DNA of 64,000 nucleotides from JAFGBI01 sp964454025 (lineage in GTDB: Bacteria > Myxococcota_A > Polyangia > Polyangiales > Polyangiaceae): contig CAYVRP010000013.1 in the NCBI GenBank assembly GCA_964454025.1, positions 1 to 64,000 on the forward strand. The letters run 5' to 3'. The notes beneath the pieces were generated by a model. The model searched no databases and was not told the origin of the DNA. It was given only the letters and a program-made list of their open reading frames with translations. This document shows, piece after piece, positions 42,661 through 51,938 of this stretch. Positions within the stretch are counted from its first letter, which is position 1, and each line of letters starts with the position of its first letter. A program made the position numbers and the translations under genes.

Positions 42661-43692
42661 ATGTCATTCCCCCTGTCGAGCGCTCTCGCTGCGCTGAACG
42701 AGTCCCTCGACGGGACAGGGCGGGAGGACCGGCTCTCGGCCCAAATGGCCGACGTCGAGGCGCTCCTCGACGAGGACATGGCGGCCCTCGAGGCCGCATT
42801 GCTGGCCGCCGTGTGCGATGGCCCCTCACCGGCCACGGACGCCGCCCGGCACCTGGTCAGCCTCGGCGGCAAGCGGGTGCGGCCCCTGGCGCTGTTGCTG
42901 AGCGCCGCCTGCTTCGGGCCCGTGCCGCCGTCCGCGCGGGAGCTCGCGGTCGTGGCGGAGCTCGTCCACTCCGCGACCCTGCTGCACGATGATGTCGTCG
43001 ATGACGGGTTGGAGCGTCGCGGCGCCCCCACCGCCCGGCGTGTCTGGGGCAACGCCGTCAGCGTGCTCGCCGGCGACCTGCTGCTCGCCCACGCTCTCGG
43101 CCGGACGTTGGCGGCGGCGCCCGAGGCCATGCCCGACCTCGTCGCGACCTTGCGGCGGCTGGTGGATGGGGAGGTGGTGCAGCTCAGGGGGCGTCAGCGG
43201 CTCGACCTCTCGGAGGCGACGTACGAGCGGGTTCTCCGGGACAAGACCGCCTCGCTCTTCGCGTGGGCGACCCGGGCAGGCGCGCGTCTCGGTTCGGCGA
43301 CCCCGAGCCAGCAGGACGCGCTCGCGACCTTCGGGGAGCGGCTCGGCACGGCGTTTCAGCTCGTGGACGACGCGCTCGACTACACCGGGGAGGCGACCGG
43401 GAAGACGCTGCTCGCCGATCTGGCCGACGGCAAGGTCACCTTGCCGCTCGTGCTCGCGGTTCGGCGGCGGCCCGACCTCGAGGCGGAGGTCCGGCGGATC
43501 CAGGCTGGAGACGCCCTGGGTCTGCCGCGGGTGCGCCGGGCCGTGGTCGAGTCGGGGGCGTGCGACGAGGTGCGACGGCGCGCGCGCCAGGCGACCGAGC
43601 AGGCGGTGGCGGTCCTGGCGGCCGTCCCCTGCGGTGCGGCGCGCGCGTTGCTCGAGGGTGTGGCCAAGGAGCTGGTCGACCGCGTTGCCTAG
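42661..43692 (+). CDS. Long-chain polyprenyl diphosphate synthase (IspB-like)
   Basis: 343 residues. It should extend farnesyl diphosphate with isopentenyl diphosphate to the long tail used for menaquinone or ubiquinone. Both aspartate motifs are present: LLHDDVVDDGLERRG (DDxxD, first) and QLVDDALDYTG (second), along with GGKRVRPLALLL and GEVVQLRGRQRLD and LADLADGKVTLPLVLAVRR. A 50-residue N-terminal segment precedes the core. Chain length cannot be read from sequence alone. ATG 42661 follows AAGAG. Monocistronic. Confidence 0.92.
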   Translation: MSFPLSSALAALNESLDGTGREDRLSAQMADVEALLDEDMAALEAALLAAVCDGPSPATDAARHLVSLGGKRVRPLALLLSAACFGPVPPSARELAVVAELVHSATLLHDDVVDDGLERRGAPTARRVWGNAVSVLAGDLLLAHALGRTLAAAPEAMPDLVATLRRLVDGEVVQLRGRQRLDLSEATYERVLRDKTASLFAWATRAGARLGSATPSQQDALATFGERLGTAFQLVDDALDYTGEATGKTLLADLADGKVTLPLVLAVRRRPDLEAEVRRIQAGDALGLPRVRRAVVESGACDEVRRRARQATEQAVAVLAAVPCGAARALLEGVAKELVDRVA

Positions 43693-43754
43693 CTCGTCGC
43701 GGGACCGACGCGCCGATCCGAAGGGCGCGCGGCGCAGCGCCCCAGACGAGGCTC

Positions 43755-44756
43755 TCAGTTCAATGGACCCTGCGGCGTGTGCTCGTGGTCGGGCTCGACG
43801 AAGGTGCCGATGATCTCGCGCTCCAGGGCGGTCCGGAGCTCCGCCTCGATCGCGTCTATCGATCCGGCCAAGCGCTCGACGTTGCGCTGGTACACGAAGA
43901 GCCTCGCGGTGGGCGATGAGCCGTCCTCCTCGGCGGAGAACCCCTCGAGCAGCAGGAGCGCGCGAGGATCGACGCCGTCCGCCACCACCTCGGCGCCGGG
44001 GACGTCCGCGACGTAGATCTCGTCGGTGCGGATGAACGCGCGGAGCTGCTCGGCGAGCCCCTCGACGACCCGTCGTGCGGTCGCCGCGAACGTCTCGGGG
44101 CTCAGGGACCAGGGCGGCGGGGAGACATCGAGGTCGAGCTCGCGCGAGCGGAGGAAGGCGCGGGTCGCCTCCAGCACCTGCTCCCGCTCGTCGAGCACGA
44201 GCCCGAGGTAATACCAGGCCTCAGCGTTGTCCGGGGTGAGCCGCGTGGCCTCCTCGATCAGGGGGCGCGCGCGCTCCAGTTCGCCGAGCTCGTAGAAGGC
44301 CCTGCCGACCAGCAGGACGTGGTTGGGGTTCTCGAACGGTCCGGTGGGGAATCGCTCGCAGACGGCGCGGGCCCCCGCCACGTCGTTCTTGCCGAGCAGG
44401 GCGTCGAACTTCAACAGCAGGGCGTCCACGACCTCATCGTCATTCTCGGCGAGGTCCAGCGCCTGGTCGCACATCTGAATGGCCTCGTCGAACTCGCCGA
44501 GCGGGTGCAGGTAGACTTCGGCGGCGTTGAGCATGGCCTCCAGGTAGGTGTCGTCGAGCGCGATGGCCTGCGCATAGTGCTCGATCGCGTCCTCGAACTC
44601 CCCCTGGAGCGCGGCGACGTAGCCGAGGAGGTTATGGGCCTCCGGGGACTGCGCGTCGAGCTCGAGCGCACGGCGCGCCGAGAGCTCGGCCCCCTGGGTG
44701 TCGCCTCGTTGCGCGAGGTCCCAACCACGATCGAGGTGAGCGGAGAACTGGTCCAT
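43755..44756 (-). CDS. TPR protein with inactivated zincin-like (PF06262-type) domain
   Basis: 333 residues from ATG 44756. Residues 1-200 are TPR repeats (ALELDAQSPEAHNLLGYVAA, AIALDDTYLEAMLNAAEVYL, PDNAEAWYYLGLVLDEREQV). The C-terminal 110 residues follow the order of the bacterial PF06262 zincin family: EIYVADVPGAEVV, a LLLLEGFSAEEDG (compare LGLYEGVPLTER) and ARLFVYQRNVERLAG, then LRTALEREIIGTFVEPD where active members have HEIAHHFG. Thus both His of HExxH are gone and only the Glu remains. A binding rather than protease role is expected. The polyprenyl synthase gene converges from the other side. Confidence 0.75.
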   Translation of the reverse strand: MDQFSAHLDRGWDLAQRGDTQGAELSARRALELDAQSPEAHNLLGYVAALQGEFEDAIEHYAQAIALDDTYLEAMLNAAEVYLHPLGEFDEAIQMCDQALDLAENDDEVVDALLLKFDALLGKNDVAGARAVCERFPTGPFENPNHVLLVGRAFYELGELERARPLIEEATRLTPDNAEAWYYLGLVLDEREQVLEATRAFLRSRELDLDVSPPPWSLSPETFAATARRVVEGLAEQLRAFIRTDEIYVADVPGAEVVADGVDPRALLLLEGFSAEEDGSSPTARLFVYQRNVERLAGSIDAIEAELRTALEREIIGTFVEPDHEHTPQGPLN

Positions 44757-44874
44757 GGTCGGCTGCAGGCGCTCCCATGGCACGGGGCGACCCGGCTGGC
44801 AACGCCAGCGCGACCCGGGGCGCTACCACGCCCCGGGGTCGTGTCAAGCAGCCGAGACGCCGCGGCGGGCGCCG

Positions 44875-46674
44875 CTACTCGTGCACGACCACACGGCTTC
44901 CGGTGCGGCCCTCGGTCGCGAACACGCCGTGCCAGCCCGGCGGGACGCGGGGGTCGGTGAAGAAGAAGAGGTACTTCGCGTCGAGCGGCGCCAGGTTGAT
45001 GCAGCCGTGGCTCATGCGCACCCCGTAGTTCTTGTGCCAGAAGGCGCCGTGCAGGGCGTAGGAGCGGTAGAAATACGCCACGTAGGGGACGTCCTCGATG
45101 CTGTAGGGCAGGTCCCCCGCCGCCGTGCCGTCGCCGTCCATCGTGGTCGTGACGTGCTTCTCGCGGATTCGCCACTCGCCGCGCGGGGTGCGGTGGTCTT
45201 TCTCTTCGACCGTCGACTCCTTCCCGCTCGAGATCAGCGTGGCGAAGACAGGTCGGGTCCCCACGTATGCGACCAGCGTCTGGGTGGTGACGTTCACGTC
45301 CACCCACCGCTCGGTGGCGCCGAGGTTCGCAGGCGGGGACGCCGCCCTCGCGACCCGGAGGTGAGCGTCCTTGATCCAGCGCTCGTCGCGGGTCTTCCAG
45401 TAGAGGGTGCCGGCGATCTTGCGCGGCTCCCCGGCGAGCGCGATGGCGGTGAACGCGGGCACGGAGCCCTGGGGGATCAGCCGCTCCGGGTTCTCGGCGA
45501 GGGTGTAGGTCGGAGCCGTCTTGCGGCTGCCGTAGACCCAGCCAACCGGGAGGCCATCGTCCTCCCCGTCGAGCTGAATGCCCTTGAACTCCGGGCCGGG
45601 GACCTGCCAGAACCGGTCCCCTGGTGCCACGAGGCCCTTGGTCGTCTTGTACCAGAGGCGGTCGTTCCAGCGGAACGTCTTGTCGATCGCGATGTAGAAC
45701 CCCGCCACCATCCGCTGCGCCAGGACGTCGTCAGCCTCCTGGCGCAGGGTGTCGATGGTGACCTCGTGGAGCGCAGAGTCCTCCTTCTGCCACCAAGGGA
45801 TGTCGGGGATCTCGGCGCTTGCCGCCGCCGCGATGGCGGGATCGCCGGGAACGCGGTCGCCGGGCGGCGTCTCGTCGCGGGCGGGCGCGGCGGCGGAGTT
45901 GCCCGCCCCGGCCGTCAGGGGCGTCGTAGCCTCGCGCTCCGCCCGGGGGACCGTCGTTGCGGGATCGCTCGACGTCGCCGGGGCGGTCGCGGCGGCGCCC
46001 GCGCCCGCTTCGGTCCTTCCGGCCCCCTCCTGGCGCGCGCGGCGAGCCGCCGCCAGGTAGGGCTCGTAGGCGTACATCTGGTCCGGCGTGGGAACGGACT
46101 TGTACAGCGGGGTGCCGTTCTTCGCGTTCCTGGCGTAGGTATACGGCAGCACGGCGTCGAGGTCCGGCGGCTTGACGGTGAAGCGTAGCGCCGGGTCCTT
46201 GGGATCGACGGAGCCGAGGTTCAAGCAGACGAATCCCCCTCCGACCACCTCGCGCCAGCCGTTGGAGCAACGATCCTTGGACACGACGGTGTCGCGCACC
46301 GGCAGCCGGCCCCCGCTCTTGACGTAACCGAGCTTGCTCTTCTGCTCGAAGCTCGGCTGGGCGTAGATTGGCGCCGCCGTCTTGGTGACGGTCATCCAGG
46401 GGCCGTCCCATTCGATGGTGGTCGGACCGACGCGCAGCGGCTCCGCGCTCGCGGAGGCGGAGGGGCTCGGGCGGGCGCTGGTCGCCAGCAGCTCCGCGGG
46501 CAGGGTCGGGTCGGCGGCGCGCGTTGGCCTCGCCGAGGCCGATCCGGAGGCCGTCGCCGAGCCCGCGCCGCCGCGGCCGGTCGTCCGCTCCCGGCAGGCG
46601 ATGGCGAGGTGCCCGACCATGGCCAGGATCAGGACGCAAGCACCTTGGGCAGGTTGGATCGAACGTCGGCTCAT
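44875..46674 (-). CDS. L,D-transpeptidase (YkuD family), membrane-anchored
   Basis: 599 residues from ATG 46674. YkuD enzymes make 3-3 cross-links or attach proteins to peptidoglycan. An N-terminal segment (ACVLILAMVGHLAIAC) looks like a signal peptide with lipobox-like LAIAC. A SH3-like region (TVTKTAAPIYAQPSFEQKSK) and a long Ala/Thr/Glu-rich linker (residues 195-255) follow. The catalytic domain is at the C-terminus: TPRGEWRIREKHVTT, HGAFWHKNYGVRMSHGCINL (His-x14-Ser-His-Gly-Cys-x-Asn) with LAPLDAKYLF. A GTG or ATG further upstream (46704) would add ten residues. Divergent from the membrane protein gene at 46928. Confidence 0.92.
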   Translation of the reverse strand: MSRRSIQPAQGACVLILAMVGHLAIACRERTTGRGGAGSATASGSASARPTRAADPTLPAELLATSARPSPSASASAEPLRVGPTTIEWDGPWMTVTKTAAPIYAQPSFEQKSKLGYVKSGGRLPVRDTVVSKDRCSNGWREVVGGGFVCLNLGSVDPKDPALRFTVKPPDLDAVLPYTYARNAKNGTPLYKSVPTPDQMYAYEPYLAAARRARQEGAGRTEAGAGAAATAPATSSDPATTVPRAEREATTPLTAGAGNSAAAPARDETPPGDRVPGDPAIAAAASAEIPDIPWWQKEDSALHEVTIDTLRQEADDVLAQRMVAGFYIAIDKTFRWNDRLWYKTTKGLVAPGDRFWQVPGPEFKGIQLDGEDDGLPVGWVYGSRKTAPTYTLAENPERLIPQGSVPAFTAIALAGEPRKIAGTLYWKTRDERWIKDAHLRVARAASPPANLGATERWVDVNVTTQTLVAYVGTRPVFATLISSGKESTVEEKDHRTPRGEWRIREKHVTTTMDGDGTAAGDLPYSIEDVPYVAYFYRSYALHGAFWHKNYGVRMSHGCINLAPLDAKYLFFFTDPRVPPGWHGVFATEGRTGSRVVVHE

Positions 46675-46927
46675 CGGCAGGTGGAACAGGGCACGGGTCG
46701 GCATCGATGCTCGATTGCGGCCTCCGGCGCAACCTTCCACACGGGGGTGGGTCGATCCAGTTTCCGTTGGTCCCGGCGGACAGCCAGCGGCCTTCCGGTC
46801 GGGGGTAGCACGCCGCCGGGTACCGCGGGGGCTCCGCCTGCCTGGGGGCCGCCGTCGAGGTCCATGCGTGCGCGCCTCCTGCCGAGCGCTGTCGCGTCGG
46901 GGCGGGCGCCTCGTTTCGCCGTATTGT

Positions 46928-48391
46928 ATGGTGACGCGCGTGGCATTCGCGACCGAGTGGCGTGGCGAGCCGGACGCGCACCTCGGGCGCTTCCTGGGGT
47001 TCATCGGCGCTTCTTTCGCCCTCCACTTGCCTCTGAGCCCGCTCCTCGTGTTGTTCGGGTTGGTGGGCCTGCTCGCGCCGTCGCCGGCAGCTCCCCCCGG
47101 GGCCAGCGAGGAGCTCAACGCGATCCCCATCGATCTGTTCGAGGATGACCGCCACGAGCGGGCGGCCGCGCCTGCGGAGCAGCCCGCGCCGGCCATCGAG
47201 CCAGCGCCCGCGGAGCCGGCCGCGGTTGCGCCGGTCATCGTCGATCCGGTGGACGCTGGCGCGCAGATCCCCGACGCGGAGCCGACGGAGCCCCCCGACG
47301 CGGGAGGTGACGCGGCGGGGGGGGACGCCGCCTCCGACGCCGACGCGACCGACGCGGAGGCGCCGCGGGGCGTGAGGGATCCGGTCGCGATCGCGGCGAG
47401 GGAGTCGAAGGTCGTCGACTCGAACGCCGTCATCCAGCTCACCGTCTATGCCGAGAACTTCCGTGCCCATCCGCTGGGTCCTCGGATGGGACGCTTGCTG
47501 GCGAACCTCCCCCAGTGGCAGGACTTCTTCGGCCCCGCGGGGCTCGATCCGGTGGCGAACATCGATCGGATCATGATGGTCGGTCCGGACTTGGCCGACT
47601 CCTCGGGGCTGGCGGTCCTCGTCCAGCATCGCCTGGAGCCAGGGCGAATCCGGGGCGCCGTCGACAGCCTGGTTCAGCGAAGCCATGGGAGCTGGTTGGC
47701 TGGCTCCGTGCCGGCGGCCCTCGCGCGCGCCGATCGCGCCGAGCGCGTGTTCGTGATGCCGTCCCAAACGATGGTGGTGGTGGCTCCGCTCAGCGCGCGT
47801 GACTCCGCGCTGTCATTCCCGCCTACCGCTCGCGTGCCGCCGCCCGAGGGCGACGAGGCGCTGTACGGCGTCCTCAAGGCGCCGGGCTACGCTTTCGAGA
47901 AGCACGGCGTGCCGGTGCGGCTGCCGGAGTCGATCGAGTCGGTGCGGTTCTGGGTTCGCCCGCTCGCGGACGGCGGGGCGGAGGGACGCTTCGTGGCCCA
48001 GGATCGGTCTGCCGAGGACGCGCAGCGGACGATGGAGAGCCTGCGCAGCCAGGCGGAGACGCTGCGCGCGGCCTCGGGACTGATGGGGCTCGGTTCGACC
48101 CTGTTCGGACGCCGCCCGAGCGGCATCGAGCCGGAGGATCTGGCCGTGATCGTCGTGCTCATCGGGGGGCTCGAGCTCTCGGTCCACGGGAACGAGGTCC
48201 ACGGCAGGGTCACCGCGGCGCGGCCGGTCTGCGAGGCCGTCATGGGCCGTATCGAGCAGCAGTTTCGCATGCCTGCCCCCAGCACCCGGCCACCTGGCGC
48301 TGCGGCCACCCCGTCGGCGTCCGATTCCGCGCCGTTGGTCCCGAGGGCCGCGCCGCCGGTCGTGCCAACCGCTGAACCCCAAGCCGAGTGA
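46928..48391 (+). CDS. Membrane protein with Ala/Pro/Asp linker and unrecognised domain
   Basis: 487 residues. The start is taken as ATG 46928 (MVTRVAFATEW); GTGs at 46931 and 46940 are alternatives. One or two helices at about 20-52 (LGRFLGFIGASFALHLPLSP, LLVLFGLVGLLAP) are followed by an acidic, Ala/Pro-rich linker (60-150). The C-terminal domain (150-440) has regular alternating secondary structure with NAVIQLTVYAENFRAHPLGP, DPVANIDRIMMVGPDLADSS and LAVIVVLIGGLELSV but no motif I know. The frame is open to 46382 but those residues are antisense to the L,D-transpeptidase gene. A strong nested hairpin follows the stop. Confidence 0.75.
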   Translation: MVTRVAFATEWRGEPDAHLGRFLGFIGASFALHLPLSPLLVLFGLVGLLAPSPAAPPGASEELNAIPIDLFEDDRHERAAAPAEQPAPAIEPAPAEPAAVAPVIVDPVDAGAQIPDAEPTEPPDAGGDAAGGDAASDADATDAEAPRGVRDPVAIAARESKVVDSNAVIQLTVYAENFRAHPLGPRMGRLLANLPQWQDFFGPAGLDPVANIDRIMMVGPDLADSSGLAVLVQHRLEPGRIRGAVDSLVQRSHGSWLAGSVPAALARADRAERVFVMPSQTMVVVAPLSARDSALSFPPTARVPPPEGDEALYGVLKAPGYAFEKHGVPVRLPESIESVRFWVRPLADGGAEGRFVAQDRSAEDAQRTMESLRSQAETLRAASGLMGLGSTLFGRRPSGIEPEDLAVIVVLIGGLELSVHGNEVHGRVTAARPVCEAVMGRIEQQFRMPAPSTRPPGAAATPSASDSAPLVPRAAPPVVPTAEPQAE

Positions 48392-48397
48392 GGATGC

Positions 48398-48439
48398 GCC
48401 CGACAGCGAGGGGATAGGCCCTCTCGGCTTGGGTCGGGC
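48398..48439 (+). terminator. Nested stem-loop just after the stop codon
   Basis: Outer arms GCCCGAC/GTCGGGC enclose inner arms GAGGG/CCCTC, 7 bases after the stop of the preceding gene. Position and nesting favour a transcription terminator; there is no U-tract. Confidence 0.5.
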
Positions 48440-48587
48440 ACCTTGGCGGGGAGCCCGAGGCGTCACCGTCGAGCTCATTGCCGGCCTAGCGCCGCGATGA
48501 ACTCCCATGCTGCTCCAGCCCCAGGACTGAGCGCGCCGAAGCGGCCGCCGACCCCGCCGACGGCAGCGGCGCGACCGGAACGCCGCG

Positions 48588-49919
48588 CTAGGTGTCCTCG
48601 GGGATGGCGGGCTTCACCGGCGATGCTTCGGATGCCTCCGGCTCGGCGCGGGTGAGGGTGGGTCCCGGCGAGGGGTCGACCTGTGCTGGGGCCGGCGACA
48701 CCGCCTCGTCAGCCTCAGGGGCGGACGGACGTGTCTCGTCGGAGGGAGGTTCGACGGGGGCTCCCGGCGCCACCCCTTCGCCCTCTCGCGACGCAAGATC
48801 CGCCGCAAGCCGCCGCAACAGGGCGTCAGCCTCCGCTGGGTCGAGGCCCGAAACCCCGAAGGGGCGGCCGCGCACGGGTACGAGCAGCAGCCGGCAGCGA
48901 CCCCGCGCCAGGTCCGAGAGCCAGGTCAGCCCGAAATCGAGCGCCAGCCCGAGGGCGACCGCGAGCAGGCCCAGGCCGATGAGCGACGGCGATGTGCCCG
49001 GGACCCGGACGCCGTCGAGCAGCAGCCCCATTCCGACGTAGGTGCCGAGGGCGAGCGCGATCAGGCCGGCGTAGAGCGCCGCGCGGGTGTAGCGGACCTC
49101 CCGGATGATCCGCGCGACCCCGTCCCGCGTCACCACGGTCCGGCGCTCGCGGAGCGCCTTCCCGAGCAGCAGGGTTCGCTGGCAGAGCTCGAGCCCGCGG
49201 TCGCTCACCGTGAGCTCGGCTGGACGCCGCATCCCCAGCATGAGCCGGCCGAGGAGGCGAGCCGCTGCAGACAGGAACAGCCAGCCTGTCACGGCGAGGA
49301 GCACGGTCGCCAGCGCCGACCGCGGACCCCGCACGAATTCGCCCTTCAGACCCGGGGGGCCGACCGCGATGGCGACGGATCGTCGTATCACGGGGGAAGG
49401 GTGGCGGTTCCCGATCGCCACGGCGAGCGAGCGCGCGAACGGCAGCTTCGAGGCGGCCAGGGCGGCCAGGGCGACCGACGCCGCGGCCGGTGACGCGCGG
49501 TTGCTGCCGGTACCCTCCGCGACCTGGGCGACCGCGCGCCAGATCCCTGCGCTCGCGGACCCGAGCACTGCGTCGACCGATCCCAGCGGATCGTAGGGGC
49601 CGTCGGCGCTGAGCCGGACCAGCTCTGCCGCCAGCGGCAGGGGCACCTCGGGGTTCCCGAGCTCGCGCTCGAGGCCGATCAGGAGCAGCGCGCTCACCAC
49701 CTCGGCCTCCTGCCTCGTGGCGGGACCGCGTTCGAGCACCTCCCCCACGTCCACCTCGCCGATGGTGAGCGCCGTGGAACCCGGTTGCGGCGGGGAAGTC
49801 GGCTCTTCTGTCGCCGCCCGGTCGGGCAGGAGACGCGCGACGACCCGCGTGGCCCAATGCTCCGCTCCCGGGTGGGCCCGGAGCTCCGCCAGGGTTCGCC
49901 TTGGATCGCCGCCGGTCAT
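48588..49919 (-). CDS. Multi-helix membrane protein of unknown function
   Basis: 443 residues from ATG 49919 (MTGGDPRRTLAELRAHPGAE). Residues 1-190 are soluble, helical and Ala-rich, with no signal peptide. Helices follow at about 200-225 (ALATVLLAVTGWLFLSAAAR), 275-315 (ALYAGLIALALGTYVGMGLL) and 322-350 (LIGLGLLAVALGLALDFGLT). The segment RELTVSDRGLELCQRTLLLG-like (ELTVSDRGLELCQRTLLLGK) lies between helices and could be cytoplasmic. The last 70 residues are Pro/Ala/Glu/Ser-rich. No motif is recognised. It is monocistronic here, followed by the short gap before panD. Confidence 0.7.
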   Translation of the reverse strand: MTGGDPRRTLAELRAHPGAEHWATRVVARLLPDRAATEEPTSPPQPGSTALTIGEVDVGEVLERGPATRQEAEVVSALLLIGLERELGNPEVPLPLAAELVRLSADGPYDPLGSVDAVLGSASAGIWRAVAQVAEGTGSNRASPAAASVALAALAASKLPFARSLAVAIGNRHPSPVIRRSVAIAVGPPGLKGEFVRGPRSALATVLLAVTGWLFLSAAARLLGRLMLGMRRPAELTVSDRGLELCQRTLLLGKALRERRTVVTRDGVARIIREVRYTRAALYAGLIALALGTYVGMGLLLDGVRVPGTSPSLIGLGLLAVALGLALDFGLTWLSDLARGRCRLLLVPVRGRPFGVSGLDPAEADALLRRLAADLASREGEGVAPGAPVEPPSDETRPSAPEADEAVSPAPAQVDPSPGPTLTRAEPEASEASPVKPAIPEDT

Positions 49920-50034
49920 ACGGTCTGCCCCCGGGGAATATCCGAAGGCCGGCGGCGGCGCCAGCATTCGCCGAAGCCGCCGCCGCCCTCGCGGGTCTTC
50001 GACCGGGCGTTCCCCGCGGTGAACCGCGCCCGGT

Positions 50035-50442
50035 TCAGGCGATTCCCGAGTGGGTCGAGTCGAGCGCGGGACCCGGACGTTCGGGAGAAACGTCGTCGAT
50101 CGGGCGGTTCCGCGAGTCCACCCGCACGATTCGGGGGCGATGCCGCCGCGCCTCCGCGGGAGTCAGGTCGGCGAAGGTGGCCAGGATGACGATGTCCCCC
50201 GGCTCGTTCAGGTGCGCGGCCGCCCCATTCACGCAGACGGCGCCGGAGCCCCGGGGTCCCTCCAGGGCGTAGGTCACCAGGCGGGTGCCGCGGGTGACGT
50301 TCCAGATGTGGACCGCCTCGTAGGGCAGGATCTCCGCGGCTTCCATCAACGCGGCGTCGATGGTCACGCTCCCCTCGTACTCGCGATCCGCGTGCGTGAC
50401 CGTGGCACGGTGGATCTTGGCCTTGAAGACGTTGAGCTTCAT
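50035..50442 (-). CDS. panD: Aspartate 1-decarboxylase proenzyme
   Basis: 135 residues from ATG 50442. PanD makes beta-alanine for pantothenate and CoA. The sequence MKLNVFKAKIHRATVTHADR leads to YEGSVTID, in which the Gly24-Ser25 bond is self-cleaved to form the pyruvoyl group. VHIWNVTRGTRLVTYALEG, GSGAVCVNGAAAHL and GDIVILATFADL complete the barrel. Length is normal. It is not with panB/panC. Confidence 0.95.
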   Translation of the reverse strand: MKLNVFKAKIHRATVTHADREYEGSVTIDAALMEAAEILPYEAVHIWNVTRGTRLVTYALEGPRGSGAVCVNGAAAHLNEPGDIVILATFADLTPAEARRHRPRIVRVDSRNRPIDDVSPERPGPALDSTHSGIA

Positions 50443-50642
50443 CCGGTGCCGGTTGGGTCGCGCCGTGGCGGCCCGCACGGTGCGGGTCCACCCAGGCGAC
50501 GCGGGAAACATAGGCGCTCGGGGCACCCCGTTCAACCCGGGCTCACCCCCAGCCGCGGGGAGCCTCAGCGAATTTGGCCACCTTGGCGACCGGCCGGTAG
50601 GAGAGCTCGACAAGGCAACACGATCGGGAGGTCGGCATCGCC

Positions 50643-50906
50643 ATGGCGAAGAAGAACAGGCGGGAGATGCTCGAGGATCTGCGGGGAATGCTGCGGGAGG
50701 CCTTCCTCCTCCGCGAGCAGGGGGTTCCCTACGCCAAGCTTGCGCGGGCCCACGGCTACGTCGACGGGTACATGCGGGCGCTGCTGGCAGCTGGGATGGT
50801 GACCCAGAAGGAGCTGCTCGCGCTCGTCGCCACGACTCGGACCGAGGCCCTCGGCCCCGCCACCCGCGAGGTGGAGCCCGAGCCGCTAGGCGTGGCTTCG
50901 GCCTGA
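50643..50906 (+). CDS. Small basic helical protein
   Basis: 87 residues from ATG 50643, preceded by a GGGAGG 11 bases upstream. MAKKNRREMLEDLRGMLREA begins a charged helix; the middle (REQGVPYAKLARAHGYVDGY, LAAGMVTQKELLALV) looks like a short helix-turn-helix-like fold. It is flanked by panD (divergent) and a converging kinase gene. No family is recognised; a small regulator is conceivable but unproven. Confidence 0.6.
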   Translation: MAKKNRREMLEDLRGMLREAFLLREQGVPYAKLARAHGYVDGYMRALLAAGMVTQKELLALVATTRTEALGPATREVEPEPLGVASA

Positions 50907-50917
50907 TCGAACTCGTC

Positions 50918-50948
50918 GCCGACCGGCGGCGCTGCCGGACCCGTCGGC
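50918..50948 (+). terminator. Stem-loop after the small basic protein gene
   Basis: GCCGAC/GTCGGC outer arms with CGGC/GCCG inside, beginning 12 bases after the stop at 50906. The gene ahead (51018-51938) reads from the other side, so this could stop both. No U-tract. Confidence 0.4.
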
Positions 50949-51017
50949 GCGGCGGCGCGTCAGCCTTCTCGCGCCCGAAGGGCAAGGTGGGCGCCGACGG
51001 ACCGCGAGCGTTGGCGA

Positions 51018-51938
51018 TCAGGGCGCGACCCGGAGCGCGCGCTCGAGCTCGGCGCGGCGCGCAGCGATCTCGGCGAGGCTGGCCTCGGCGAGCCGCCGCG
51101 TCCCCACCCCCTCCACGGTGAGCGAGGCCACGGCGGCCGCCGTCAGAAGCGCGCGTCGGAGGCCGGCGCTGTCGAAGCTCGCCGTGCGCGCCAGCTCCCC
51201 CACGAGGGCGCCGGCAAAGGTGTCGCCCGCGCCGGTCGGGTCCACCGCCTCGTCGAGCAGGTAAGGGGGCGCGAAGAACGTCCCTTCCTCATCGAAGAGC
51301 GTGGCCCCGTGCTCACCGCGCTTGCAGACGAGGCGGCGAGGCCCCATCGCGAGCACCGCCCGCGCGGCCCGCCGGATCGAGTGGTCGCCGGCGAGCTGCC
51401 GGAGCTCCTCGTCATTGATGACGAGGGTGTCGACCCGCCCGAGGACCCGAAGGAGCGTGTCGCGCTCCTGGTCGATCCAGAAGTTCATGGTGTCCGCGGC
51501 GACCAGGCGCGGGCGCGCGACCTGGTCGAGCACCTCGAGCTGGAGCGCGGGGTGGATGTTGGCGAGCAGGATCAGCTCCGAGTCCCGGAACGGCGCGGGC
51601 ACCGCCGGGCGGAAGTCCGCGAAGACGTTGAGCTGCGTGTCCAGCGTGGTGCGGGAGCCGAGGTCGGACGAGTAGCGGCCCGCCCAGCGGAACGTCCTCC
51701 CGGTCGCGCGAGCGACGCCGGAGGTGTCGATGCCACGGTGGCCGAGGTCGGCCAAGAAGGCGGCGGGGAAGTCGTCACCCACGACGGCGACCACGCGGAC
51801 GCGCGCGAAGCGACTGGCGGCGAGGGCGGCGTAGGTCGCCGCCCCACCGACCACGTTCGGGAAGCGACCGGTCGGCAGCTCGAGGTCGTCGAAGGCCATC
51901 GAGCCGACGACCAGGACGCAGGGGGCGGGGGTGGTCAT
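51018..51938 (-). CDS. PfkB-family carbohydrate kinase
   Basis: 306 residues. Ribokinase-like kinases phosphorylate sugars or nucleosides. Visible are the N-terminal lid region VLVVGSMAFDDLELPTGRF with GGAATYAALAASRF, and the C-terminal signature VDPTGAGDTFAGALVGELA holding the catalytic Asp and the anion hole. The substrate is not clear from sequence; a closely coupled MTA phosphorylase upstream suggests a role in methylthioadenosine or purine/ribose salvage. The start overlaps the mtnP stop (ATGA). Confidence 0.93.
   Translation of the reverse strand: MTTPAPCVLVVGSMAFDDLELPTGRFPNVVGGAATYAALAASRFARVRVVAVVGDDFPAAFLADLGHRGIDTSGVARATGRTFRWAGRYSSDLGSRTTLDTQLNVFADFRPAVPAPFRDSELILLANIHPALQLEVLDQVARPRLVAADTMNFWIDQERDTLLRVLGRVDTLVINDEELRQLAGDHSIRRAARAVLAMGPRRLVCKRGEHGATLFDEEGTFFAPPYLLDEAVDPTGAGDTFAGALVGELARTASFDSAGLRRALLTAAAVASLTVEGVGTRRLAEASLAEIAARRAELERALRVAP

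Noticed and set aside
43723..43742. Hairpin GGGCGC/GCGCCC between the polyprenyl synthase and TPR-zincin genes
   Set aside because: Six GC pairs only; expected by chance at this composition.
44875..46674. L,D-transpeptidase extended to 47442
   Set aside because: The longer frame runs antisense over the divergent membrane protein and lacks a signal peptide at its start.
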